Shown in pieces: positions 23,974 to 39,105 of a DNA stretch of 64,000 nucleotides. The stretch spans positions 2,590,327-2,654,326 of the forward strand of contig OZ026554.1 in the NCBI GenBank assembly GCA_964020155.1, written 5' to 3'. Position 1 is the stretch's first letter. Every line of letters starts with the position of its first letter. The translations under genes and the position numbers were made by a program. Origin of the DNA: Chondrilla cf. caribensis. Taxonomy: Eukaryota; Porifera; Demospongiae; Chondrillida; Chondrillidae. The notes under the pieces are model-generated. The model had not been told where the DNA came from. It did no database searches and saw only the letters and a program-made list of their open reading frames with translations.

Positions 23974-24035
23974 ATGGCTGACGGACGCTTAGAAGTGGGA
24001 AAGGGAACGCTTTTAATGAGCTTGGTGCGAAAACT
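23974..24035 (+). CDS. Possible orphan first exon
   Basis: An ATG in good context (GAAAATGGC) opens a 20-codon frame, MADGRLEVGKGTLLMSLVRK, ending at a reasonable donor (AAACT|GTATGT). Just upstream lie CpGs and an E-box-like CATGCACGTG. No following exon could be found before the collagen array, and I do not recognise the peptide. It may be the start of a gene with distant exons, a relic, or chance. Confidence 0.25.
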
Positions 24036-24179
24036 GTATGTACAATACGTTTCAGGGATCATCCATCTCAACCCGTGTATTTGAAACTTGAAATTAGGAT
24101 ATGAAGCTTATATATTAGGAATGTGAATTGTCTTCGTATTATTTATCACTGAATTAAGGCAATTTACAATTCGATTTCA

Positions 24180-24640
24180 AATTGGTGCTCTGTACTTTTG
24201 CCCTGCCTCCGAAGATCGCTACACACCTCCTCACCCTCTACCTTCAGTTGCCGGAGTCTTGTGGACTGCAGTGCGCAGGTTTTCAATCCTTATTCTAGCT
24301 TCGTGTTTGTCCATCGCATTCATCCACGTGTTTGATTTGTTCTTTCAATTCGGATGGCGTTCGTAATCCAGGTCTTCTTTCATGTCCAGGCAGCATGGGA
24401 CCCGTCTAGATGCCTGGGCCCGACCATGGTGAGCGGATGGTACACTCAACGTTCGTACTTTGTTTGTCCTCGATCATTTAGAGGAGACTTGCCGCGCTCA
24501 GAAAGAAAATGTGTCTCCAACTCTGTTTCCTGTTTGAGGATCTCTGCATGCACGGAGTCAATAGCATGCTTTCATATCCACGTAAAAGAACGGTTAATCT
24601 CTACCTGGATATAGTCATCATTATAGTCATTGTATATACA
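24180..24640 (-). other. Coding-like block of unknown origin
   Basis: This stretch is more GC-rich than its surroundings. In minus-strand frames it has pieces with a coiled-coil look, such as AEILKQETELETHFLSERGK and RLRQLKVEGEEVCSDLRRQ, separated by stops and frame changes. It could be a degraded gene or transposon. I cannot name it. Confidence 0.25.
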
Positions 24641-24694
24641 CAATCGACTACGCGTTGTGGAAAAGGTGAATCAAAGTAGAGATAAACAGCTATA

Positions 24695-24752
24695 GCTTAG
24701 GAGGTAGTTAGGCTTAGCTTAGGAGGTAGTTAGGCTTAGCTTAGGAGGTAGT
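24695..24752. repeat. 22-bp tandem repeat, about 2.7 copies
   Basis: The unit TTAGGAGGTAGTTAGGCTTAGC repeats perfectly from about 24697, with starts at 24697, 24719 and 24741. Confidence 0.9.
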
Positions 24753-25975
24753 TATTCAAGCCTCAATTTATGAAATTGATGTTGATCTTTTTTATTCTCA
24801 ATCACTAATGATTTTGAGCGATTGCATATTTCTTGTTACTCTGCATGTAGTGTTCCTTGTGTGTTCTCTCCGGATCCATATTTTTATCCATTTGTAAATT
24901 TGTATGTATTTTAGGCAATGTCTATGTGTGGTCATCTGTGCAGTTGTTTTTGATTGACCATTCACAATTGGATTAAAACACTAAGATATTAATAGACACT
25001 TTATCTCTAATCGAAAAAATGCATGTTCTGTGTGGGGGTACGTGAGACTGAAGTGTTCACATTTGAAGCATTTGTTACCTGGAGATGGATCAAGTGTCTT
25101 GTATACTGTGCTGAGTACCCAAATGTAATTTTGTACTACTCTGTAATGTCACCAAGTCTGCCCAGATGGTTAGTGAAAGGTAGGATGTTAGTGTAGTTAT
25201 ACCAATTCCTCACAGCTGTGTAGGACTAGACATTGCATTTACAGTTTTGTTAAGGTTCTGATCGTCCTTAAAAATCCAAGATAGAAGTCACTTCTTTCCA
25301 GTCTTTGACTCGAATGTGAAGTAGATGAACCATGAAGACAGAGTGGACATCTCGAAGGCTTTTCAAAACTCACCCTCTTCGCTCATGCATTAATTAAATA
25401 TCACCAGCTGAAAATTAAAGCAACGACCCATTGTGTCAACTGCAAAAGCCATACCTTGGTGTGGTGTACCACTCTGTCATGTGATTGCTCATTGACAACT
25501 TCATAGGCCTGTGGAGGACAGAAAGGAACATGCCCTCTACTCCAGGTTCTGAGAGATGACTGTTTTCCAACATTGTTGCTTTAATATTGTCTGGTCCAAG
25601 GTGGCTGGGAGAATTTGGTTTGCTATGCTGACAAACTCCCACCATTCTCCATAGCCTTGTAGTCTTGATGATTGCTGGTGGGTGTATGTATTCACTGGCC
25701 TTGGCTTTGCACCTATAATTTGACCCTTTCCACGGTAACAATTGAGCTCCATAGTGTAGTGTTTAATTCCTAGACTACCTGGCCGGCATATGGGAGATCT
25801 TCCAATCAGATCCAATTTAGGTCACTCCAGGGTCATTAAATTGTCAGGTAAATTAAGAATGGGTTCATTTCTTCATTGAAACCAATAATGAGATCATTCA
25901 AAACTGACACAGTGACTATTGCACACATGCAGACCATCCTTGTTTAAACGAAGTGATGTGCAATGGTTTTAAGTA
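24753..25975. other. Intergenic region, nothing firmly recognised
   Basis: A minus-strand open frame at 25436-25815 has no features I can link to a family. The remainder is AT-rich. Confidence 0.35.
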
Positions 25976-26127
25976 CAGTGAATACTTGTTAATCCGCTGC
26001 AATTCATTTTCAAAGAATATGGTGGATTAACAAGTTTGGCGGATTAACTGGATATTCATTGGTACTTGTATGGTACTGGGAAATTGTGTCAAATTAAAAG
26101 GTTTGGCAGATTAATGAGAATTCACTG
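25976..26127. mobile_element. 152-bp MITE, TIR CAGTGAAT...TTAATC
   Basis: The left end CAGTGAATACTTGTTAATCC and the reverse-complemented right end CAGTGAATTCTCATTAATCTG pair over more than 20 bp. TA precedes the left end. Internally, GGTGGATTAACAAGTTTGGC repeats the terminal motif. The form and the CAGTG start resemble pogo/Tigger-derived MITEs. Confidence 0.7.
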
Positions 26128-26794
26128 TGTACGTATATCTGCTTTGTTTTCCCTCTCCTTCCTTCCTGATAACCGTTCTCTGATGAAAACCCTGTTGCAC
26201 GCTGCATTTGGCTCAACTCAGGTGACCTTGAGCAAGCCCTAGTTCATGGTGGGTAGTATATCCCACTATGTACTGACACAGAAGCAAAGTGAATCCACTA
26301 ACCCATGCAGTTTCTCCTGTGTGCATGTACATTGCATACACTGTGGATCCATGTTGGCCAAATTGAAATTCCATTTTCTACTGAAATTTGAAACTGGTAA
26401 TGTCTACCTTATTGGGCATACAATGCACACAGAGTGTGTGAGATGTAGGAACTACGTCCTGTGCTGGGATGGTAAGGTGCGCCACACTGAAGACGTCCAA
26501 TAAGGCAGAAACCTCCTGGGGTTGTACACTGTTTTGATGCACCTGTTGGCGGTGTTTTGGTCTTCTAATTATTTTGGTGTTCACCTTAGCAGGTCTGTGG
26601 CTGTACTCCCAAATAATTAGAATATAATATTGGGTTGAAACATATAAAACATTAATAAGTACTTGAATCACTCCCATATGATAAAGGATCTATCTATGAT
26701 CAAAGGTAACACTTATGACGCTAATTTTTTTATTATTTGAATTTAACTATAATTGTATAAATGCTTATGGTGTATGAAATATGCACTACTTTGT

Positions 26795-27310
26795 GGTAAC
26801 CGCAGCAGAATAGAACAGTCACTTGGAGGACATGCACACTAATAATAATATATATTTATTGACAATGTACACTTCTGAAGTCAGTTTTCAGGTGTAACTT
26901 CATAGCACCCTTTGCAGGATAGACTGTTTAAGAGTATTGACATTGGGTATTGGTCCCACATGATATGATATTTGAAACCATTTGAGCTAATATAATATTA
27001 ACTAATTTATTTTCTCTCTGGGGTAGCTACTTGTACAGTATCTGTACATATGTCCTACTATATCTTCCCCCTGTCTGTGTTTGGTTGGATACAGTGTGAG
27101 AGACTATTCTCTACACCCTCCTGTCAATGTTCCTTAAGAGAATATTTTGATTCGGTCTTTTGCAGTTGCATGGTAATATTGTTGTGATTGTAAAATACCT
27201 TGTGTTGAATCATCCAAGTTCACATTTATTAGCATATGCACATATTCATGCCTGACTATGTATACACTAATTAATTATAGAATTCTTAAAAGGCTGCATG
27301 TTAAATTAAT
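26795..27310 (-). other. Orphan upstream module of the collagen genes
   Basis: This is the sequence found just upstream of collagen exon 1 elsewhere (compare 33740-34260, 52420-52900, 63090-63600). Shared landmarks include CACTTGGAGGA, TGTACACTTCTGAAG, CTGTCTGTGTTTGGTTGGAT and CTACACCCTCCTGTCAATGT. No exon 1 is attached, so the gene it served has been lost. Confidence 0.7.
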
Positions 27311-27374
27311 TAAGCCAAACCTTATATCGCAAATTCAATGTAATTCACTAGCCAAATAATTTTTACACCAAACG

Positions 27375-27612
27375 TTTCGACAGCTGACTGCTGTCTTCTT
27401 CAGTGGTATGGAATACAGATTGCGAGTACGCCTTTTATGCGTGTGGTGACAGGTGATGATAAGATGATGTGTGAATAATAATAAGGCGGGTGGTGAAATG
27501 ATGTAAGAATAATAATGAAAGTACGTAGTGGGGGACTAAAATAGTTGTTGGTATGTGGTGGGTAATGTTCCGAGTTCTCTGTTTAATGTGTGTGGTTCTT
27601 TCTGGATCATCC
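27375..27612 (-). pseudogene. C-terminal tail of a Penelope-like (GIY-YIG) element
   Basis: The minus strand reads SWMIQKEPHTLNRELGTLPT followed by TYQQLF and a stop. Such a peptide, with LNRE near the C-terminus, is typical of the GIY-YIG endonuclease end of Penelope-like elements and relatives. Further along the same strand is GTCGAAACGTTTGG, common in their 3' regions. A second copy lies at 27845-28095. Confidence 0.5.
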
Positions 27613-27832
27613 ATGATTCTAATATCGCGATATTTGATAATATCGTGATATTTGACATAATTATAATAATAATAACCAGAATATGTCCAAAGTACACTTT
27701 TTAGCTATTAAATTATTATCTTTTCAACTCACTCTTTCGATAATATGTGTCATTACGTGTAACGCAACAATGAATTCATATTACGCGAGAAACTTTTTTT
27801 CATCGTATAACTGGTATATCGCCCATCCCTAG
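27613..27832. mobile_element. Partial hAT-like MITE
   Basis: The right end reads, reverse-complemented, TAGGGATGGGCGATATACC, a common hAT-type terminus. AT-rich palindromic blocks (ATATCGCGATAT) lie inside. A matching left terminus is not clear. A segment around CGCAACAATGAATTCATATT recurs in the insertion at 61479-61817. Confidence 0.4.
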
Positions 27833-27844
27833 CGTAGATGTGCT

Positions 27845-28095
27845 TCCACATGCATGTGTTGACAGGTGATGATGTGTTACATAATGGTGACATGTGAATA
27901 ATAGTGAGACAGAAAATTATAATAAAATGATGGATATAAGAATAATATATATGAGTTCAGTTTCTAAAAATATAGATAACATGAAAGTAGGCAAGGCTAA
28001 AGCAGTTGTCTGTATGTGGAGGGTAAGGTTCCAAGTTCTCTGTTTAGTGTGTGTGTCTCCTTGTGGATCATCCAGGACTCTAACAGGTATCAGGT
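27845..28095 (-). pseudogene. Second Penelope-like C-terminal tail
   Basis: The minus strand reads SWMIHKETHTLNRELGTLPS then TYRQLL and a stop, closely similar to 27375-27612 but truncated upstream. It directly abuts the broken collagen exon at 28096. Confidence 0.5.
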
Positions 28096-29400
<1,305 letters not shown>

Positions 29401-29689
29401 TATTTTTAAAGTGCTATTATTAAAAATTATTATGATTATACGTATAATACCACACCACATATAATAAAAACATTGAACTGGCCCTGACAGAGGATCAGTT
29501 CTTGCATTAATCCTATCATGTAATTTTAAATAGTCATGTCTTCTGTGTATTTTATAATGTATATACTCACAACTATAATATAATGAATAATATGATGACA
29601 ACATGAACATACACAAACATGAATATCCACAGATACATGGTTGACGCTGCACACACATATCTATCACAGACACATGGAGAGTGAGGGCG

Positions 29690-30185
29690 GTGGCTGGGGG
29701 TTACGTGGTGTGGTCAAGCTCCATGCATATGGTGCCAGCAAAGGAGATGGCGTTCCCTCGTTGTATGGCCACTGAGAGTCTCTGGAAGAGGTACTCTGTA
29801 GACCTGAGCTCCCAGTGGTTTGGAAGGTTCAATGACCCAGATCTTTGACAAATTTCAAGGTCTCCGGTCCCATGGCTCCTGTAGTCTCCACAGCTACTGG
29901 TTGGAACAAATAGCGGGACCCCAGAGAACTGTACTTGACCTGTTTTTCACATTCAGCTCTCTCTGCAACTGCCCCAGATATTGTCCAGTTGCAGTGTCTA
30001 TGTAGGAGGTACTAAGGGGGTATCTACATGTAACATCCCACACTAAGGGCTTCCCCCCTTTCCATGGTATAAGGGTCGCTCCATCTGGGCATTTGCTGTC
30101 GTCCCTGGTCATTCCAGTAGGTTCCAGTCGTGATGGGATGTTGGCTGATGTCATGGCTCTGTGTATGATGTTGTTTAATTCTGCA
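29690..30185 (-). pseudogene. C-terminal fragment of a LINE (nuclease-like domain)
   Basis: The minus strand gives TSANIPSRLEPTGM, then CPDGATLIPWKGGKPLVWDV followed by TC. This parallels SSANMPSILEPQGL, RPDGIAVTPWAKG and LVWDVTC of the LINE at 39.1-41.0 kb, but the divergence makes it a separate lineage. A later frame ends near 29700 in FAGTICMELDHTT and a stop. It is 5'-truncated and frame-broken. Confidence 0.6.
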
Positions 30186-30417
30186 TTGTGTATTTATTTA
30201 TTATTATTATATTTATTTAAATTAATTGTAATGTATTGTGCATGTCTATTTGTCGACTTAAGCATGTTCAATAATGAATATTATACGTATAATTAAATAT
30301 GGGATCCTGCAGGTTAAATCAATTAAGTGAAACCTAGTGAAACCATTTTGCCCTATGTATTTGACAATGTATTTTATGCATATATGATATACATGTACAC
30401 ACACATGAATGAGCAAA

Positions 30418-30439
30418 TGCACACACACGCACGCATGCA

Positions 30440-30529
<90 letters not shown>

Positions 30530-30536
30530 CACACAT
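30418..30536. repeat. (CA)n with ACGC block
   Basis: An ACGCACGC run followed by CA repeats with single AAAC interruptions, within a duplicated module that is also seen near 34350, 44200, 52940 and 63690. Confidence 0.95.
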
Positions 30537-31353
30537 AGGTGAACAAGCTCATGATGCAGCCAGCTGCCTGAATGTGATAATTCAGAGCTCACCTGTTTGA
30601 CCTCTTGCAGGATGTGTTGGGATAGCAAGTTCACTCGCCTCTTGTGAATGTGGTGGTCAACATGCTCACCTGTCTGGCCTCACATCATACAGCTGCTGCA
30701 TAAATGTTCATGCCAAAACATGGCTTCTACAAAGTCATGCAGTATCAGATTCTTTGAAAATTAAAATAAGTGAAGGGTTTAATTGACTGAATTGTGATTT
30801 GTACAGATTATCTACTGATTGTATTATGAAGTTAGGCAGTTCAAATTTAGCAGTGTGTACAATAAACGTACATGTCACTGACCTTATAGCTATTGGTCAA
30901 AGTGGTGTGTACATTGAGTTGACATGCTTATGATCATAAGAGATCAGTTATATCAAAAGCTCCAGTAGATTCCACTACTTGTATGCCTACCTGTTTATAG
31001 GTTGTGTGTCAGTTACTATTCTTGACTTTTATTTTGTTGATGTTGTTGTGTCATTTTTGATACTCCGGTTGAATGTGATTGAATGATATCGACTCTGAAT
31101 ATAAATACTGTAACAGTTAATTTGAATTAGTTCAACAAAGATAGTATGCAGTGTTAACTATTTACTACTTATAGGTTTTCCAAAATAATCTTAGTCATTA
31201 TTTTCTACTTGCATTTATTAATTCTTAAACTGATTACAATATTTTGGCACTAATAGTGAAAATGTATTATTAGTTTTATTTGTTTCTTTAATTTAATTTG
31301 AGATGCGATATTTGTAAATTGGCTGATCCTCCTTACATTCGCTGTAGTGATGG

Positions 31354-33698
<2,345 letters not shown>

Positions 33699-33749
33699 AA
33701 CTGTTTCTCCAGTCAATAGACTCAGTTTGTTGATGCTGGTTTGTGGTCA

Positions 33750-34300
33750 ACACACAGCAGAACAGATTATTAATAGTCACTTGGAGGAAACACCCACTTT
33801 TAATGATATTCATTGCCACTGTACACTTCTGAAGCCCAAATCAGTTTCCAGATACTACTAGCACGTCCTGGCAGGATAGACTGTTTTATGGGTATTGAAA
33901 TAGCTGACCCCACATTTTATGATAGTCAATATCAAGATATTTGAAACCATTTAGCTAATATATATTAAGCTAATTCATTTCCTCTTTAGGGTATGTGTAC
34001 CATATCTGTACATTTGTCCTACTAATTCTTCCTCCTGTCTGTGTTTGGTTGGATACAGTGTGAGGGACTATTCTCTACACCCTCCCGTCAATGTTCCTCA
34101 AAATAATATTTTTATTTGGCCTTACTGTAGTTGCACGATAATATTGTTGTGATTGTAACCTTGTGCTGAATCATGCAAGGTTACATAGCATATGCACACA
34201 CTCATGCCTGACAGTGTACATACTAATTAAATAATGAATCCTTACATGAGTGCTGTTAAATCAATTAAGCGAAACCTAGTGAAGCCATTTGTCACCTTTA
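33750..34300 (-). promoter_or_regulatory. Upstream module of collagen copy A
   Basis: This conserved sequence lies immediately upstream of exon 1 and recurs, at different degrees of decay, at 26.8, 37.2, 43.8, 52.4 and 63.1 kb. The part nearest the gene has an AT-rich element (CTATTAATAAT here, CTATTAAATAG at 52447-52457) about 70 nt before the ATG, a candidate core promoter. Conservation may only reflect recent duplication. Confidence 0.35.
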
Positions 34301-37160
34301 GTGAAGCCATTTTGTCCTATGTCTTATATGCACATAATAATTACATGTATACACACATGAATGCAAGTGCACACACATACATGAACGCACATGCATATAC
34401 ATATATATTATGCATATATTCTACATATATAATGTATGCAGATGATGAGTAGTTGATCTACTGATTGAAAACCAGTGAGAATTGTATTTGAATCTATGAA
34501 GTGATGTTATTGCTTCTTCTAGTCACACTACAGCACTAGTATTTTACAGTATTGAGTATATGATTGGTCAATAAGCACATGATACAGCCAGCTACCTGAA
34601 TGTGATAATTTGGAGCTCTTGTGTGTGACCTCTTTCAGCATGTGTTGTGACAACAAGCTCCCTCGCCCCTCATGAATGTGGTGATCAACAATTTCAGTTG
34701 TGTGGCCTCCTGGGCCCATTGTAATCACATTGTCAACAAGCTCATTTGTGTGGTCTCCTATTACAATGGGACGATAAACAAGCTTACTCATGTGGCCTCT
34801 TGTTATGTGTCTGTAGCATTATTGTCCATGGGAGTATGTCCTGTGTATGTGCATGTGCTGTGATAGATAATGCTGAAATTTGTGATTGGGATTCTGTCTG
34901 TATCATTTCTTCCTTAGTATTATACCACTTTTGTATTTAGGAAATCATCATCCCGTATATCATGCCTTTTGTGTTACCACTGGCAGTGCATATCACTTTA
35001 TAATGTTCATAGCCATTACCATTGAACAAGTCTCCTAAGTTCAAACTGCTAATCCAATTTTTACTCAATCATCCCTTTTGGCCTATTTGAATTTGGCTAG
35101 TCAAATCAAGTCCCACACTGCCTTCTTTCAACAGCCCCTCACTGGTGGTACCATGCAAACTGGTATTACCATGTAAACGCAGACTTTTTGTATCCATGAC
35201 TATATAGATATATTACAACACACGAATATTATATTTATAAAACAATTTCAAGGAAAAATAGTTCCCTTTACCCCTATTAACCAGCCTTATTATTGTGGTC
35301 ATAGAAAGTCTTATACAGACTGCTCAGACGCAGTCGCTGATCCAACAGATTCTAAATGACAGCTGTTCCTCTTTCAAGCAAGTAATGCAGGTCTCCAATT
35401 AGAATCGAGTAGGTGTCAGTTACAGTCAGGTCTCCAGGTGGGAGCCTGGGAATCCCCTCCAGTCAATGCATGTTCCAACAAACCAGCATTGCCCATAAGG
35501 TGATGTCGGTTCACTTGTCTAATGGAACATTGTCTGGCAAATTTGAACTGCAGTATGTGTACATGTATAGATCTTTATAGAGCCCCAGCAGAGTCTGTGT
35601 GGTTACTTAGATTGTGGTTAGGATATATGTAAGTTTGTATATTAATGTTTGTTTGTATGATAGGGTAATACAGGGAAATTGTGATGCTGAGATAATGCGG
35701 GGAGGGTGCCTTTAAACATAGCTATGGTTACATAAGTGTCAATCCTCCATGCATTGAGATATTCTTGAGATGAATAAATAGCCATATATAAAGGTAGTTA
35801 GGTATCTCTAATTACCTCCATTTTACCCTATTAGCATTCACAGGAAGAGGTTTTACTTACTAATGCTATTACTTGTATTAACCTGCTAGAGTTACGTACT
35901 GTTTACTTGAAGCCATTGCAGTGGAATATAACCAGGATCAGCCTTGGGCTCTCGGTTTCTATATTTTTAATGATGTCAGAATAATAATTAAGATGGCACA
36001 CTTACTTGTCTAGCAAGGTTTTGATTTACATTTACAGCTCGTATGTCTATGGTAGTATAAACACTTAATCATGCCATTATTGCAAGTAGGTCTAACACAC
36101 AGACCATAAATTTCTTAGACTGAGTGAAATTATTAAGAAAATAATATATTAAATGGATCAGCTATGCATATATGAACTGCTGTATTCTATACTCCTCTCA
36201 CAGATTTTTTGATTACATATTATTATAAGGATGTAGTGTTATTCTACATTATAAAAACAGGTTTATGTTCCTATAACCCATTTCCCAACATACAACACTG
36301 ATATAAAAGTGTGCTAAGATAAAATACTTATGCTTGGTTCCGGTACCGGTAACTAAAATGAATTTGCCCAATATTTTGAGTTCGTGAAACATTTGTATTG
36401 AGTCAATTAACTAAGGATTGGACAAGGTTGTCACGGTCAACATGTGGACTTACCTGACCCAACCCCTGACCTGTATGACATCATACATGTGACAAGTGTG
36501 TGACGTGCAACAAATGCTTGAGACGTGTGTACATGAGACATGTGTGAAACATGTGTAAGATACATATAGTACAGTACCACAGTACGGGTATATTGTATAC
36601 TTCAATAAACAGTTGCTAAGGCAATGTCTTGTATTGCAATACACTGTGATGAAAGGTTCAAACAAGCCATATATATGTATAGTATACAGTATGTGTGCGG
36701 CATTATACCTGTGAAATACCACATGGGTACCGGTCACACAGACATCCTGAATATGGTTATACTGATATAATACCATGTCATAGTGCAAATGTACACACAT
36801 TGTGTTTAAGATTGAATGGGACAGAAACTTATCTTATATTTCCGGGATATACTATTGTATTCACAGCTGAATTTTATTTGTGGCTATGCATACATGTGCC
36901 ATACATAGGAACAACTGCCGATAATCACAATTTCACTGTGTTATGCAGTCTGGCTTGGACCACAGCATACCTGCTACACCAGGTCGAACACAGTAGGGAG
37001 TTTAAGATTGTGATCTGGGTTATGGTGGATTTTATTATTTGCCTGTCACCTGCTATTTCAGACGGCTTATCTACTCACATACCACAATAGTTAATAAAGA
37101 ATTCATCGGTAATATATACTTTTATATATTGAACTGTGTATGTGTTGTGTATACTTGTCA
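34300..37160. repeat. Duplicated spacer modules
   Basis: No gene is visible. Segments recur elsewhere: GTGTTGTGACAACAAGCTCC (34640) at 45.07 and 53.21 kb; CTAAATGACAGCTGTTCCTC (35353) at 45.48 and 53.86 kb; CTCCATGCATTGAGATATTC at 45.9 kb; 36540-37090 at 56.6-57.2 kb. These are blocks of the collagen-array segmental duplication. Confidence 0.7.
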
Positions 37161-37164
37161 ACTC

Positions 37165-37690
37165 AGTACATTTGGAGCCATAACAGTAGCTCTTGCCAAA
37201 GGACTCAGTTTGCTGACATGTGGTAACCACAGCAGAACAGACTATTTAATAGTCACTTGGAGGATGTACATGCCCAATTTGAATAATATACATTCACAAT
37301 ATACACTTCTGAAGCACCAGTCAGTTTTCCCGAGCCACTTTGTAGTAGTCCTGACAAAGTAGCCTTTTTATCAGTATGTACATAGCTGAGCCCACATTTT
37401 ATGATATTAAATGGCAAGATATTTGAAATCATTTGAGTTAAATCAAATACAGAAATCAATTTCTTTTCTCTCTAGGGTATGTGTACAGTATCTGTATGTT
37501 GCACTACTAAGTCTTCCACCTGTCTGTGTTTGGTGGGATACAGTGTGAGGGACTATTCTCTACACCCTCCTGTCAATGTTCTTCAAGAGAATATTTTGAT
37601 TCAACCTTTTGTATATAGTTGCATGCTAATATTAGTGTGATTGTAACCTTGTGCTGAATCATGCAATTTTACATAGCATATGAGGGTATC
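37165..37690 (-). pseudogene. Collagen exon 1 remnant (start codon only) plus upstream module
   Basis: On the minus strand the upstream module (with CTATTAAATAG) leads to ATGGCTCCAAATGT, encoding MAPN as in copy A. The sequence then diverges abruptly into unrelated DNA near 37165. The duplication or a deletion therefore broke exactly inside exon 1. Confidence 0.65.
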
Positions 37691-38725
37691 AGGGTATCTT
37701 ATTTACCCTGCGGAACCGTTAGTCATAGACTACTATGAGTGGCACCCAGAAAAGAGAAGTACATAAAAAGAACGGAAAAACCACAAGTAATAAAATACAA
37801 AAAATCATCAAATCATAGAATATAGAATATAAAAATTGAAAAGTTTGGTCATTTACGTTCATTAGAGTCAGTTGAGTAAAAAATCAAAGTTAATATCAAA
37901 TTCATGCAAAGACAAAGAAATATGTTAATATTAAGTAATAGGAAATATAATTGTTACATATATGAGAAAAGGTCTTTGCAGTGCTTAGAAAAAGCCTTGT
38001 AGTCCCTATGAGTCCTAATGCTGGCTGGCAGAGATCTTCAAAGTGAAGCTCCGGTAAAGCTGAATGCCTTTTGGCCAAGGGAAGATTTAGTACAGGGAAG
38101 ATTAAGCTGGGAGGAGGAAGATGAGCGAGTGTTGTAGTGTGAGGATGGTGCAGAGAATAGCTGAGATAGATACTGAGGAGACTGGGACAATAAGCACTTG
38201 AACATTGTTTGGGCAAGATGAAGTTTTCTTCTAAAAGATAAGGTGGACAAGCCTAGTTGTTTGCGAGCAGTGGAAGCAGAGAAATCCCTACGCTCATGGA
38301 GGACAGTTCGACAAGCAAAGTTTAAAAGAGTTTTGAGTCGAAGAGCTTCATTTTTTGTGCAGCCAGACCAGACAACATTACAGTACTCAAAAGATGGGAG
38401 GATGTATGATTTGAGGAAGAGAAGAAGAAGAGACTGGGAGAGGAACCAAGAACGACGACGGAGGAGGCTGAGGCTTCGGGTAACCTTTGTACATATGAAG
38501 TTGACATGATCCGACCAAGTGGAGGTGTCATTTACTAATACTCTAAGGAACTTGAAGCAACAGACCTGTTCAATCTCTGTTCCATCAATCATCAACTTTA
38601 AATCACTGCTTGACTTCCTGTTCGAGTGTATCAACATGCTCTTGGTTTTAGACGAGCTCAGCTTTAGCCCATTCCTTTCCAGCCACAAGTTTGCCATGTC
38701 GAGAGAGTTGAAGTGAAGATTCAAG
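37686..38725 (-). pseudogene. CR1-like LINE, 3' part of the reverse transcriptase plus 3' UTR
   Basis: The minus strand from about 38725 encodes the palm-end and thumb of a CR1/Jockey-type RT: LWLERNGLKLSSSKTKSML, FKFLRVLVN with WSDHVNFI, KSYILPSFEYCNVVWSGC, SFTGASL. An in-frame TGA at about 38036-38038 replaces the tryptophan expected before RSLPASIRTHRDYKAFSKHC. The frame resumes after it and ends at about 37960. The 3' UTR ends in GATACCCTGATACCC. It is 5'-truncated and inactive. Confidence 0.7.
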
Positions 38726-39032
38726 AGTGGGAAGGCTCGCATGAGTATGCACACACTCGTGCCTGACAATGTACTCACTAATTTAATAAATATTGAATCC
38801 TTACAAGACAATTTAGTGAAACTTTTAGTGAAGCCATTTTGTCCTATTATTATATGCACATATATACACACATGTACATGGACATAATATATACATGTAC
38901 ATACACATAATGGACACACACATGCACACACGCACACATGCACACACACACACACACTTCATTGATTCAATACAATTCTTAGTGGTTATTATTATTAGAC
39001 CTTAACAAGTATGCATATAATATATATATGTA

Positions 39033-39035
<3 letters not shown>

Positions 39036-39066
<31 letters not shown>
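39036..39066. repeat. (ATT)n tail of the adjacent LINE
   Basis: About ten TTA/ATT units, on the minus strand (AAT)n, 40 nt beyond the stop of the LINE. A 3' microsatellite tail is usual in several LINE clades. Confidence 0.7.
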
Positions 39067-39067
<1 letters not shown>

Positions 39068-39105
39068 AATATATACATAACATACAATAATAATAAAATG
39101 TGAAA

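Noticed and set aside
25436..25815. Retrotransposon gene on the minus strand
   Set aside because: Two overlapping open frames without any recognisable motif; not enough to claim a coding region.
38243..38716. Plus-strand Arg-rich frame
   Set aside because: Antisense of the CR1-like RT, whose motifs are on the minus strand.
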